Virus record (IMG/VR): IMGVR_UViG_3300033149_004753
Location: 1-64,000 of that record
Origin: a virus
Strand: one strand, 5' to 3'
DNA: 64,000 nt
In this document: piece after piece, positions 1 to 8,205 of the stretch
Layout: every line of letters starts with the position of its first letter
Numbering within the stretch: position 1 is the first letter of the stretch
The notes under the pieces: generated by a model
The model's input: only the letters and a program-made list of their open reading frames with translations
Told to the model about the DNA's origin: nothing
Databases searched by the model: none
Made by a program: the position numbers and the translations under genes

Positions 1-327
1 GAGGCTGGAGCGAATATACATGCTAATGATGATTGCGCTCTCCGGTGGGCGGCTGAAAATGGGCATGTGGAAGTAGTAAAACTTTTACTCAATGCAGGTG
101 CAGATATACATGCTGACAATGATTATGCTCTTCAGTGGGCATCTGCATATGGTCATGTGGAAGTGGTAAAAATCCTACTCGATGCTGGTGCAGATTTACA
201 TGCTGACAATGACTATGCTCTCCGCTTGGCAACTGAAAATGGGCACAAGGAAGTGGTGAAAATCCTACAACAAGCTGAATCGGAAAGGAGAAAAAAATGT
301 CAAAAGAATCAAAAGAATCAATGCTGA
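1..327 (+). CDS. Ankyrin-repeat protein, 5' end outside the window
   Basis: The frame is open from base 1, so the gene begins upstream. It encodes about three ankyrin repeats of a shortened 30-residue type (LLLDAGADIHADNDYALRWA followed by a short basic loop). Ankyrin repeats bind proteins; the target is unknown. The C-terminus runs past the usual KILQQA ending into a basic tail because it reads through the ribosome binding site and start of the next ankyrin gene, overlapping it by 31 bases. That tail is probably a by-product of a lost stop codon. Its closest relatives are the ankyrin genes at 297-572 and 20.5-22.2 kb, which suggests duplication within this genome. Confidence 0.85.
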   Translation, partial: EAGANIHANDDCALRWAAENGHVEVVKLLLNAGADIHADNDYALQWASAYGHVEVVKILLDAGADLHADNDYALRLATENGHKEVVKILQQAESERRKKCQKNQKNQC

Positions 328-572
328 TAAGTGCGGCATATGATGGGTGCATTGAAGAGGTAAGGAGTCTGCTCGATGCCGGTGCGGACGTACATGCTGA
401 AGATGATTGCGCTCTTCAGTGGGTGGCTGAAGAAGGTCATGCAGACGTGGTGAAAATTTTGCTCGAAGCCGGAGCAAATATACATGCTTGCAATGATTAC
501 GCTCTCCATTGGGCAACCGAAAATGGTCACACGGAGGTGGTGGAAATTTTACAGCAGGCTGGAAAACAATAA
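297..572 (+). CDS. Small ankyrin-repeat protein
   Basis: A 91-residue protein starting MSKESKESML, nearly the same opening as the ankyrin genes at 20515 and 21439. It holds two full 30-residue ankyrin repeats and a capping half-repeat ending EILQQAGKQ. The start is preceded by GGAAAGGAG inside the previous ankyrin gene. It is likely a shortened paralogue in the same family. The molecular target is unknown. Phage-encoded ankyrin proteins have been linked to interaction with eukaryotic cells in symbiont phages (ankyphages); whether that applies here is inference. Confidence 0.85.
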   Translation: MSKESKESMLISAAYDGCIEEVRSLLDAGADVHAEDDCALQWVAEEGHADVVKILLEAGANIHACNDYALHWATENGHTEVVEILQQAGKQ

Positions 573-605
573 TCAATAGCTGAAATTGGAAAGGAGGACA
601 AGATA

Positions 606-837
606 ATGGAGATGGAGATCAAAAATACAGATTGTAAGATGATCTGTGTGTCTATTAGTGGTAATGTTCTAAAGAGTATGACTGTTGAGGTAGTGAGAAA
701 TATAGACGATCTGTAAGGGTTTGATTTAAATAAGGTCAACATGGAGGGTGAAATTGAAGGGATTTGATCTGTAAAGAGCAGACCTGCAAGGAGCTAAATT
801 GAAGGAAACGGACCTGACAAACGTGGTATCAGACTAA
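606..837 (+). pseudogene. Decayed pentapeptide-repeat gene
   Basis: A strong ribosome binding site (AAAGGAGG) precedes the ATG at 606. The frame gives 36 residues ending NIDDL and then TAA at 714-716. In the same frame translation continues GFDLNKVNMEG; after a one-base frame change near 745 it continues VKLKGFDL, a second TAA, then RADLQGAKLKETDLTNV and a final TAA at 835-837. Joined, these form consecutive five-residue units (FDLNK, VNMEG, VKLKG, FDLxR, ADLQG, AKLKE, TDLTN), the A(D/N)LXX pattern of pentapeptide-repeat proteins. With two internal stops and a frameshift, only the first 36 residues can be made normally. Confidence 0.7.
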
Positions 838-848
838 AAGGAGAAGAA

Positions 849-1832
849 ATGAAAGCGAGTCAAATTAAGATTGCTCTAAAGGTAGCAGTAAAAGCGAAAA
901 AGCCTGTATTTTTATGGGGTAGTCCAGGAATCGGAAAATCAGATGTGGTGAGGCAGGTAGCACATGATAATGGTCTTGAATTGATAGATGTGCGGGCTGT
1001 ACTCCTAGACCCTGTTGATCTCAGAGGAATCCCAGCAATTAACGGAGATCATAAAGCTCATTGGTGTTCTCCAGCTTTTCTACCAACGGAAGGAAACGGG
1101 ATACTCTTTCTCGATGAACTTAATGCAGCTCCTCCTCTAGTACAAGCCGCTTGTTATCAGCTTGTACTAGATCGCAAGCTCGGAGAGTATAGTCTTCCTC
1201 CTGGATGGGCTGTTGTGTCGGCTGGGAACTTGGAGAGTGATAAGGCTATAACCCACAGGATGCCGTCTGCTTTAGCAAATCGTTTTGTTCATCTTTTGTT
1301 TGATGTGGATAGAGATGATTGGATAGAATGGGCTTTGACTGCGGATGTTGTAACAGAAGTGATTTCCTTCCTTCGATTTCGTGATAATCTTCTTCATTCT
1401 TTTGATCCTAAGAAAAATGAAAAAAGTTTTCCGACTCCGAGAGCATGGGAATACGTTTCTGATCTTATAAAAGAGGGAATACCGAAGGAGATTGAGTATG
1501 ATTTGATCTCTGGAGCAGTGGGGGAAGGTGCGGCGGCTGAGTTTGTTGGATTTCTTCAAGTTTATCGAAAACTGCCTGATCCTGATTTGGTGCTTGCAGA
1601 CCCAAATAATGCTCCTGTACCTGAAGACCCTGCTACATTATATGCAATCTGTGGAGCTTTGGCAAGGAGGGCTTCTAATCAAACTGTAATTAACTTACTC
1701 AAATATGCCAATCGGCTTCCTGATGAGTTCTCAGTAGTGTTGATTAAAGACTCAAAAAATTACAACCCTGATATAACCTTTTCAAGAGGTTTTATAGAGT
1801 GGGTATCAAAACACAAGGATGTTTTGATTTAA
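849..1832 (+). CDS. MoxR/CobS-like AAA+ ATPase
   Basis: A 327-residue AAA+ ATPase. Walker A is GSPGIGKS (residues 24-31), Walker B is GILFLDE (84-90), sensor 1 lies at SAGN (about 124-127), and MPSALANRF near 138-146 matches the conserved arginine region of MoxR proteins. MoxR ATPases usually work with a VWA-domain partner to remodel or insert cofactors into target proteins. A VWA protein is encoded two genes downstream (3066) with a DUF3150-like gene between, the same trio seen in other phages with CobS/CobT-like annotations. The start is set by AAAGGAGAAGAA. The target is unknown; a cobalt-chelatase role is not implied by the fold alone. Confidence 0.85.
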   Translation: MKASQIKIALKVAVKAKKPVFLWGSPGIGKSDVVRQVAHDNGLELIDVRAVLLDPVDLRGIPAINGDHKAHWCSPAFLPTEGNGILFLDELNAAPPLVQAACYQLVLDRKLGEYSLPPGWAVVSAGNLESDKAITHRMPSALANRFVHLLFDVDRDDWIEWALTADVVTEVISFLRFRDNLLHSFDPKKNEKSFPTPRAWEYVSDLIKEGIPKEIEYDLISGAVGEGAAAEFVGFLQVYRKLPDPDLVLADPNNAPVPEDPATLYAICGALARRASNQTVINLLKYANRLPDEFSVVLIKDSKNYNPDITFSRGFIEWVSKHKDVLI

Positions 1833-1999
1833 GTGAATCAGGGGAAAGGTGGTGATGTTTGGGATAGTAGAGCAAGGATTGTTTAAGTTCTTTTTTTAGG
1901 GGTTGCTAAAATAGACCCTTTGAGGTCCACCTGACTGAGGTTTTCTTCGGTTACTGATGATACAGAGAAATGGATAAATTTCAAACAAAGGAGAAAAGA

Positions 2000-3028
2000 A
2001 TGAAATCGAAAGAACTGTCGGAAAAAGCAATGCTGGTAAACTTGCATATCAGTAATTGGTCAGGTCGTAAGTATGATAGAAGAGTCAGCGACATGGTGGC
2101 TGAAGAATATGGTGCTAAGCCAGAATCAGGTAGATATAACAAGTGTCTGGTAGCAAAAGATGCTATTGGGAAAGTGCAGAATATTGCTGTATTAGCTAGA
2201 AACTTTCATTATGAAAACACTCTGCCCTGGACTGATGAGGGGTCAAGAATATTACCAGTTAAAAACTTTGACAATTATAGTAATAAACTCAGGAAGTATA
2301 GATCACAATACGAGGATGCAGTGCAAGAGTTTTGTGAGATTTATCCTACTCTTAAATCACAAGCAAAAGATGACTTGGGAGAGTTATATAATCCTGACGA
2401 CTATCCCTCTCCAGCAGATATTCCGGGAAAGTTTGATTTTCGGATCAACATCAGTCCTCTTCCTGTGTCTGATGATTTTAGGGTAGCTTTGAATGAGGAA
2501 GATGTAAGTAAAATCAAAGATGAGATAGAGGAAAGATTGAAAGATGCACAAGACAAAGCTCTCAAAGACTTGTGGCACAGACTGTATGATGTTGTAGATA
2601 AGGTAGCTAATAGATTATCGGAGCCAGACAGAATAAATAAGAAAGGAGAAATCAAACCTCCGGTGTTCCGAAAATCTTTGATTGGGAACGTGGTGGAGTT
2701 GGTTGAGTTGCTTCCTAAACTCAACGTGACTGATGATCCTCGCCTGGAAGAGCTTCGTAAAGAAGTTGAGAAAAAATTGGCAGGTGTTGTTCCTGCTGAT
2801 CTTAGGGAAGACTCTGAATATCGAAAACAGACTGCACAAGAGGCTAAGGAAATACTGAATAAAATGTCTGGATATGTGGGTGACATCTCGGAAAAGAAAA
2901 AAGTTGAAGAGGAAAAAGAGGAAGAGGAGCAAAGTAACAGATTCCAGTGTGTTTGTGGTTTTAGATACTTAGAGGATTCTTGGCTTAAGTTCTGTCCAAA
3001 ATGCAAAGAGCCAAGAGTAAAGAATTAA
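2000..3028 (+). CDS. DUF3150-like protein with C-terminal zinc ribbon
   Basis: The start at 2000 is chosen over an in-frame ATG at 1970 because AAAGGAGAAAAG lies just before it. The 342-residue product opens MLVNLHISNWSGRKYDRRVS, which resembles the N-terminus of DUF3150 phage proteins that accompany MoxR/VWA pairs. The middle is charged and helical, then an acidic stretch (KKKVEEEKEEEEQ) leads to a zinc ribbon (CVCGFRYLEDSWLKFCPKC). It sits between the ATPase and the VWA gene, so it is probably the third member of that complex. The family call is from memory of the motif and is moderately secure. Confidence 0.6.
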   Translation: MKSKELSEKAMLVNLHISNWSGRKYDRRVSDMVAEEYGAKPESGRYNKCLVAKDAIGKVQNIAVLARNFHYENTLPWTDEGSRILPVKNFDNYSNKLRKYRSQYEDAVQEFCEIYPTLKSQAKDDLGELYNPDDYPSPADIPGKFDFRINISPLPVSDDFRVALNEEDVSKIKDEIEERLKDAQDKALKDLWHRLYDVVDKVANRLSEPDRINKKGEIKPPVFRKSLIGNVVELVELLPKLNVTDDPRLEELRKEVEKKLAGVVPADLREDSEYRKQTAQEAKEILNKMSGYVGDISEKKKVEEEKEEEEQSNRFQCVCGFRYLEDSWLKFCPKCKEPRVKN

Positions 3029-3065
3029 ATGAGCTTATCAAAACAAAGTAAAAGAGAACAAAAAA

Positions 3066-4241
3066 ATGAAGAATGACAAAGCAGAAAAAAAGATCAGAAA
3101 GGCAAGGGTGGGTTTGATTCTTGAGCATCCTTTTTTTGGTTCTGTTGCTCTAAGACTCCTGCTTCTTGAAGATACTCAGTGTGATACGATGTGGACTGAT
3201 GGTGTGCATCTAGGCTATAATCCAATGTTCATCGAGAATCTGAGTTTAGGTGTCATCAAAGCAGGTGTAGCTCATGAGGTCATGCACATTGCTAGTTTTC
3301 ATCACACAAGGAGACAAAACAGGGATCATCAACAGTGGAATGAGGCTGGTGATCTGGCAATTAATGGTATTCTTGATAATTGTAAATTTGAAATTCCTAA
3401 AGAGTGGCTTCTTGATCCTCAATATAAGGATAAAAGTACTGAGGAAATATATGCTCTAAGATATAGACCTCCTCAGCAGAAGAAGTCTGAAGGAAAGTTG
3501 GAAGTAGGAAATGGGTTAGGACAAGGATCAGAAAAAAGTCAAGAAGAGAAAATGATGACTTTTGGAGAGGTTAGGGATTATCCGGAAAAAGATGGAAGTG
3601 CTTCTTCTGAAGCTGAGTTGAGGAATCATGAAGCTAATGTTAAGGTGATTCTATCTCAAGCTATTCAGGCTGGTAAAAGTGCAGGATCATTATCTGCTGA
3701 TTTGGAAAGATATGTTAAGGAATTACTTGATCCTAAACTTTCCTGGCAAGAGATATTGCGGAGATTTGTAGAGCAATCTGCAAAAAACGATTATTCCTGG
3801 TTCCCACCTAATAGGCGATATATTCACCAAGGACTATATCTTCCTTCCTGTCATTCAGACGAACTTGGAGAGATAGTGTTGGTTGTAGATACATCTGGTT
3901 CAATTGCTCAAAAGGAACTAGATGCTTTTGCGGCTGAGATAGGTGGGATTCTTGAAGAATTTCCTACTACGACTCTCACAGTTATTTATTGTGATAGTCA
4001 AATAAGAAATATAGAAGAAATTACAGAACTTCCTTTAGAGCTTCATCCTAAAGGGGGAGGTGGAACCAGTTTTATACCTCCCTTCGAGTGGCTTGAGAAA
4101 GAAGGAAGAGAGCCTGTATGTTTTATATATCTTACAGACGGATGTTGTAATCTTTATCCAGAAGAACCAAATTTTCCAGTTCTTTGGGTAGGTACTCAAG
4201 ATTTTACTCCTAAATTTGGTGAATTTGTGAATTTGATTTAA
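3066..4241 (+). CDS. Putative metallopeptidase with VWA-like domain (DUF2201-type)
   Basis: A 391-residue protein in two parts. The N-terminal half has the zinc motif HEVMH (residues 70-74), followed by HHTRR and NEAGDLAINGIL, typical of the DUF2201 putative metallopeptidase domain. The C-terminal half is a von Willebrand A-like domain with an intact metal-binding motif DTSGS (275-279) and a later YLTDG. Such proteins are the usual partners of MoxR ATPases. It is the third gene of the MoxR/DUF3150/VWA run and ends TAATG with a short downstream reading frame. Substrate and phage function are unknown. Confidence 0.8.
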   Translation: MKNDKAEKKIRKARVGLILEHPFFGSVALRLLLLEDTQCDTMWTDGVHLGYNPMFIENLSLGVIKAGVAHEVMHIASFHHTRRQNRDHQQWNEAGDLAINGILDNCKFEIPKEWLLDPQYKDKSTEEIYALRYRPPQQKKSEGKLEVGNGLGQGSEKSQEEKMMTFGEVRDYPEKDGSASSEAELRNHEANVKVILSQAIQAGKSAGSLSADLERYVKELLDPKLSWQEILRRFVEQSAKNDYSWFPPNRRYIHQGLYLPSCHSDELGEIVLVVDTSGSIAQKELDAFAAEIGGILEEFPTTTLTVIYCDSQIRNIEEITELPLELHPKGGGGTSFIPPFEWLEKEGREPVCFIYLTDGCCNLYPEEPNFPVLWVGTQDFTPKFGEFVNLI

Positions 4242-4274
4242 TGAACAATGAAAATCTAAATAAGGAGATAAAAT

Positions 4275-4829
4275 GTGGTAGAAGGAAGAGATTTAAAGAT
4301 TGTGAAGAAAGGTTTGATGATTCAGAAAGTGCCTATAAAGTTAAAAAAGTTTAGTTTAAGAATTAAAAAATTTGCTCTGAGTACTTGTAAATCTCGTTTA
4401 TCAAGTAAATGTGCTTTACTTATAAAAAAAGAAAGATTAGGAAAAATTGATGATTTGGGTTTTCTCTTCAAGAAGTTTAATGTGAAAAATGAAGAAATAG
4501 GAAAAATGTGGGAAGTATTTGATAAGGCTTGTAATAAAGGATATTGTAATGAAAGGTTAGCTGGTTATTTTTGTAAATCATTGAGAAATTATAGAATAAA
4601 TAATTATAAAAAAAGAGTTAGGGAAGTGACTAACCCATTAAAAATTGAATTATTACCAGATCAAACAATAGATTTGGAAAGATGTATTTATATTCAAGAT
4701 AGAATCAATGCTTTTAAATTTTGGTATCCTGAATATGCTTTATTGCTTGATATGTTCTTGGGAGGAAAAGAAATAAATAGAATTTCAGTTTGGAATATGG
4801 TAGAAAAGTTTGAGGAACTTATGGTATGA
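4275..4829 (+). CDS. Unrecognised basic protein, possibly frameshifted at its 5' end
   Basis: The 184-residue frame starts at GTG 4275, seven bases after AAGGAG. The first 35 residues are lysine/isoleucine-rich and look unlike a folded domain, whereas the rest looks like a helical globular protein. A second frame starts at ATG 4241, overlaps the previous stop, and encodes 37 residues including CGRRKRFKDCEERFDDSESAY before TAG at 4352-4354. The true protein may combine that head with this body through a frame change in the A-rich tract near 4340-4375. No family was recognised. Confidence 0.5.
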   Translation: MVEGRDLKIVKKGLMIQKVPIKLKKFSLRIKKFALSTCKSRLSSKCALLIKKERLGKIDDLGFLFKKFNVKNEEIGKMWEVFDKACNKGYCNERLAGYFCKSLRNYRINNYKKRVREVTNPLKIELLPDQTIDLERCIYIQDRINAFKFWYPEYALLLDMFLGGKEINRISVWNMVEKFEELMV

Positions 4830-4958
4830 TAGGTTGTTTTGTTAGGTGTATTTGTCAATGATTAGATTTTTTGTAAATGTTTTTGAATAATCTCGTAGTG
4901 AGAAAAAAAAGGATAAATGGTAATTCAGGAGACTAGTTGAAAAAAGGAGGAAAGGATT

Positions 4959-5291
4959 ATGAGGACAATGACAATAATGGGTTTGACATCAGAAGCAGAG
5001 AAATGGTTACAAATAAATGCGGAAGAAGAAGTTGATTTACTTTGTCCTAATTGTAGATGTGTAATTTCTAAAAAATTAAAGTATGAGATTTATAGTACTC
5101 CTGATTGTTGGTATGGGGAAGGTCCTTCTCTTAAGAAGTATAGTTTGAAGAATGGGGGAATAGCGAGGGAAATAATCCAGAGTAATAGTTGGTCTTCTGG
5201 TCCTTGTATCTTTTTATGTCTTGAAGTGGAGGATTCAGGTGGGACTAGAAAAATGTTTCAATGGCCTGATGAAGAATTAAATGAAGTGTGA
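4959..5291 (+). CDS. Unrecognised small cysteine-containing protein
   Basis: A 110-residue protein with an excellent ribosome binding site (AAAGGAGG). One CxxC (LLCPNCRCVI, about residues 28-37) suggests half a zinc site, but the second cysteine pair is spread out (C52 and C87/C91 regions). The rest is mixed alpha/beta with no motif I recognise. It lies between the MoxR/VWA group and the reductase genes. An AT-tract at 4864-4891 upstream faintly resembles the phage promoter motif. Confidence 0.65.
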   Translation: MRTMTIMGLTSEAEKWLQINAEEEVDLLCPNCRCVISKKLKYEIYSTPDCWYGEGPSLKKYSLKNGGIAREIIQSNSWSSGPCIFLCLEVEDSGGTRKMFQWPDEELNEV

Positions 5292-5353
5292 GAGTTTAAG
5301 AATGAAATGTGAATAAGAGTTTATTAATGAATTTAAGATTGAGGAGGATAAAA

Positions 5354-7975
5354 ATGGATAGTAATATAGAAAAGATTTTAAAAGTAAGATATTGTAGAGA
5401 AGGAGAGTCAACTTGGGAAGATGTAATTAAAAGAGTCTCTTGTGCTTTAGCTTGTAACGATTCAGAGAGAATGATATTTGAAGAGTTGATGAGAGATAAA
5501 TTATTCATTCCTAATTCTCCTACCTTATCAAATGCTGGAGTTGAAGGTGGTCAATTGTCTGCTTGTTTCGTTCTTCCAGTTGGGGATGATATAGATGAAA
5601 TTTTTGATGCTTTGAAATACATGGCTAAGATTCATAAAAGTGGAGGAGGAACAGGATTTTCATTTTCAAATTTAAGAGAAGAAGGAGCGTCTGTTAAAAC
5701 TACTAGAGGGATAGCTTCTGGTCCTTTGAGTTTTATGAGAATATTCGATGCGGCAACTGAGGAGATAAAGCAAGGGGGAAGACGTAGAGGTGCTAATATG
5801 GGAGTTTTAGATGTAAGTCATCCTGATATAGAGAATTTCATACTTTCAAAATTAAGAGGTGGATTCAAAAACTTTAACTTTTCGGTTATGGTAACTGATG
5901 ATTTTATGAGGGCTGTAGAATCAGATATAGAGTGGGAACTTAGATCAATAGTGGATGAGACAATTATCAAGGTTTTAAAAGCTAGAAAAATTTGGAATTT
6001 GATGGTGGATTCAGCATGGAAATGTGGTGATCCTGGTATATTGTTTAAAGACGAAATTAACAGAAAGCATACTTTATCTTCTGTAAGTTCTATTGAAGCT
6101 ACTAATCCATGTGTAACTGGAGATACTTTAGTAGCGGTTGCAGATGGTAGAAATGCTGTTACAATCAAACAGCTTGCAAAAGAAGGAAAAGACGTTCCGG
6201 TTTTTTGTAAAGATGATAAAGGAAAAATTAAAGTAAGAATGATGAGAAATCCTAGATTGACCGGAAAGAAAAAGAGAATACTTAAAATTTATTTAGATAA
6301 TGGAGACTTTATAAGATGTACTGAGAATCACAAATTTATATTAAGTGATGGTTCAATTAAGGAAGCTAAAAGTTTAGTTAAAAGTGATAGTTTAAGTATT
6401 ATGACTAAAAGAATTGCTCCTTTTGAAAAAGTTATAGAAGGATCAAATAGTAAGTCTAATAATTATTGTTGGATTAATAATACTTTTGAGAAGGAATGGG
6501 TATTGGAACATAGACTTATTGCTAATCATTATTTTAAAGAAAGAACAAGGAAAAATGTGAGCTGGGAAAATCATGTTGTTCATCATAAAGATTATAAAGG
6601 ATTTAAGAAAAAAGCTTTAAAAAAACTTAAGGAATGTCAATCTAAGACCAATCTTGAATGTTATCTTGATAAAGATTCAGTTATGGTTAGAAAAATGTGT
6701 GAAGGATGTGGAAAGAAGTTTGATATTTCTTGGACAAAGAGAGAGGTTTGTTTTTGTAGTCATAAATGCTATAAGAGTAATTATAAAGATAGTTTTGAAA
6801 TTAGAAAAAAAGCAAATGGAAAGTTGAATAAAACTTGTTTTGAAAGAGGGAGAATAAAAAGGGATAAACAAGTTAAGGTTTTTCTTGATTTTAGAAAAGA
6901 ATTAGGGAGAGTACCTTTTAAGAGTGAATGGGAAAAAAAGTGTGAATCTGAAGGAGTAAGTAACAGATTAAGAACAAAATATGGATTTTGGAATTATGGA
7001 GAACTGAAGGAATTTGCTTTAACTCACAATCATAGAGTAGATTCTATTGAATTTGATGGGTATGAAGATGTTTACAATGGAACAGTTGACGACTTTCATA
7101 ATTTTTATATAGGTAATTTCGATGGTGATTTGGATGGTAGTTATTGTTATGTTAATGTTTTGCAATGTGGAGAGCAACCTCTTATGTTTTACGAAAGTTG
7201 TAATTTAGGATCAATGAATCTAGTCAAGTGTGTAGAAAATGGAAAGTTTGATTTTGAATTATTGAAAGAGATAACGAAGAAATCTGTTTTGTTTTTGAAT
7301 AGAGTAATAGATAATAATTGTTATCCACTCCCTCAAATAAAAGATATATCTTCTAAAACTAGAAAAATTGGGTTAGGTGTGATGGGTTTGGCTGATGCTC
7401 TGATTCTTTTGAAGATTAAGTATGGAAGTATGGAAAGTTTGGGTATAATAAATGATATTTTTAAAACTATTGCTGAAACTGGGTGGACAAGTTCAAGGAA
7501 TCTGGTTGATGATGAAATCTATAGTGAACCTTTTTTATTGCATGATTCAATGGAGAAGAAGTTGTCTTTTCAGAGATTGGGGGCTATAAATTCAACTATT
7601 ACGACTATAGCTCCTACAGGAACTATTTCAATTGTAGTAGGTGTTAGTTCAGGGATAGAGCCGTTATTCAAAGTTAAGTATAAGAGGAAGGATAGTTTCG
7701 GAGAGAGGGATGTAGTTCATCCTTTATTCGAGAAGATTAATTATAGTAAATATAAAAAATATGTTGTTACTGCTGAGGAATTAGATGCTGTGGATCACTT
7801 GAAAGTACAATCTACAATTCAGAAATGGATTGATAATGCTGTATCTAAAACTATTAATTTGCCTTTTGACGCTACTGTTGAAGATGTTAATGATATTTAT
7901 ATAAATGCTTGGAAAATGGGTTGTAAAGGGGTGACAGTTTTTCGTAGAGGTTCAAAGCAGGGTGTGTTGAGTTGA
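5354..7975 (+). CDS. nrdJ: Class II (adenosylcobalamin-dependent) ribonucleotide reductase, intein-containing
   Basis: Reduces ribonucleotides to deoxyribonucleotides for phage DNA synthesis. Start 5354 is set by GAGGAGG; an upstream in-frame ATG at 5309 has no such site. The product is 873 residues before splicing, about 521 after. Landmarks: FIPNSPTLSNAG, redox C71 (LSACFVLPV), NPC-GEQPL split by an intein (253-604) directly before catalytic C605 and E607, C616 (ESCNLGS), APTGTISIVVGVSSGIEPLF, and INLPFDATVEDV near the end. The protein stops at GVLS without the cysteine tail of typical NrdJ; a TSCPD and zinc module of that type is in the separate gene at 8206. Use of B12 is inferred from the family. 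Confidence 0.9.
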   Translation: MDSNIEKILKVRYCREGESTWEDVIKRVSCALACNDSERMIFEELMRDKLFIPNSPTLSNAGVEGGQLSACFVLPVGDDIDEIFDALKYMAKIHKSGGGTGFSFSNLREEGASVKTTRGIASGPLSFMRIFDAATEEIKQGGRRRGANMGVLDVSHPDIENFILSKLRGGFKNFNFSVMVTDDFMRAVESDIEWELRSIVDETIIKVLKARKIWNLMVDSAWKCGDPGILFKDEINRKHTLSSVSSIEATNPCVTGDTLVAVADGRNAVTIKQLAKEGKDVPVFCKDDKGKIKVRMMRNPRLTGKKKRILKIYLDNGDFIRCTENHKFILSDGSIKEAKSLVKSDSLSIMTKRIAPFEKVIEGSNSKSNNYCWINNTFEKEWVLEHRLIANHYFKERTRKNVSWENHVVHHKDYKGFKKKALKKLKECQSKTNLECYLDKDSVMVRKMCEGCGKKFDISWTKREVCFCSHKCYKSNYKDSFEIRKKANGKLNKTCFERGRIKRDKQVKVFLDFRKELGRVPFKSEWEKKCESEGVSNRLRTKYGFWNYGELKEFALTHNHRVDSIEFDGYEDVYNGTVDDFHNFYIGNFDGDLDGSYCYVNVLQCGEQPLMFYESCNLGSMNLVKCVENGKFDFELLKEITKKSVLFLNRVIDNNCYPLPQIKDISSKTRKIGLGVMGLADALILLKIKYGSMESLGIINDIFKTIAETGWTSSRNLVDDEIYSEPFLLHDSMEKKLSFQRLGAINSTITTIAPTGTISIVVGVSSGIEPLFKVKYKRKDSFGERDVVHPLFEKINYSKYKKYVVTAEELDAVDHLKVQSTIQKWIDNAVSKTINLPFDATVEDVNDIYINAWKMGCKGVTVFRRGSKQGVLS
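6110..7165 (+). other. Intein with HNH homing endonuclease inside the reductase gene
   Basis: A 352-residue in-frame intein. It begins CVTGDTLVAVADG (splicing block A), has a TENH block B (IRCTENHKFILSDG), and ends in a block F-like VYNGTVDDFHNFYIG followed by YVNVLQ before the extein Cys. The last residue is Gln, not Asn, and the penultimate is Leu, not His, an unusual C-terminal junction. The middle carries an HNH-type segment (HVVHHKDYKGFKKK), cysteine pairs (CEGCGKK, CFCSHKC), and a homing-endonuclease-associated repeat (FRKELGRVPFKSEW ... YGFWNYGELKEFA). The insertion separates NP from CGEQPL, so accurate splicing is needed for a working active site. Confidence 0.9.
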
Positions 7976-8040
7976 TATATAAAATATATTGATAATTATT
8001 ATAAAGTTAAGTGTGTGAGAATATAGCAAAGGAGAAAAGT

Positions 8041-8205
8041 ATGGAAAACCTTAATTTGAAAGAAAAATGTCCGATTTGTAAGAGAATCATATCAGTAGAT
8101 AAGAGAGGAGTTTTTTGTAAGCATAAAGTGAAAAATGGAAAGAAAAATTCTTATTGTATTAATAGTGGAAAAAAGTTTGTGGAAAGAATATTTAAGGAGT
8201 GTTAA
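8041..8205 (+). CDS. Small zinc-ribbon-like protein
   Basis: The ATG at 8041 follows AAAGGAGAAAAG; an upstream in-frame start at 8011 lacks such a site. The 54-residue product has CPICKRI near the N-terminus, then C26 and C37, a possible four-cysteine zinc site. It lies between the reductase catalytic gene and the gene carrying the reductase-type C-terminal domain, so it may be an insertion in what was one gene or an accessory to it. No family recognised. Confidence 0.6.
   Translation: MENLNLKEKCPICKRIISVDKRGVFCKHKVKNGKKNSYCINSGKKFVERIFKEC

Noticed and set aside
1833-1999. Short frame MFGIVEQG and small hairpins in the gap after the ATPase
   Set aside because: The frame has no conserved feature and the GACC/GGTC hairpin is too short to call; nothing else is seen there.
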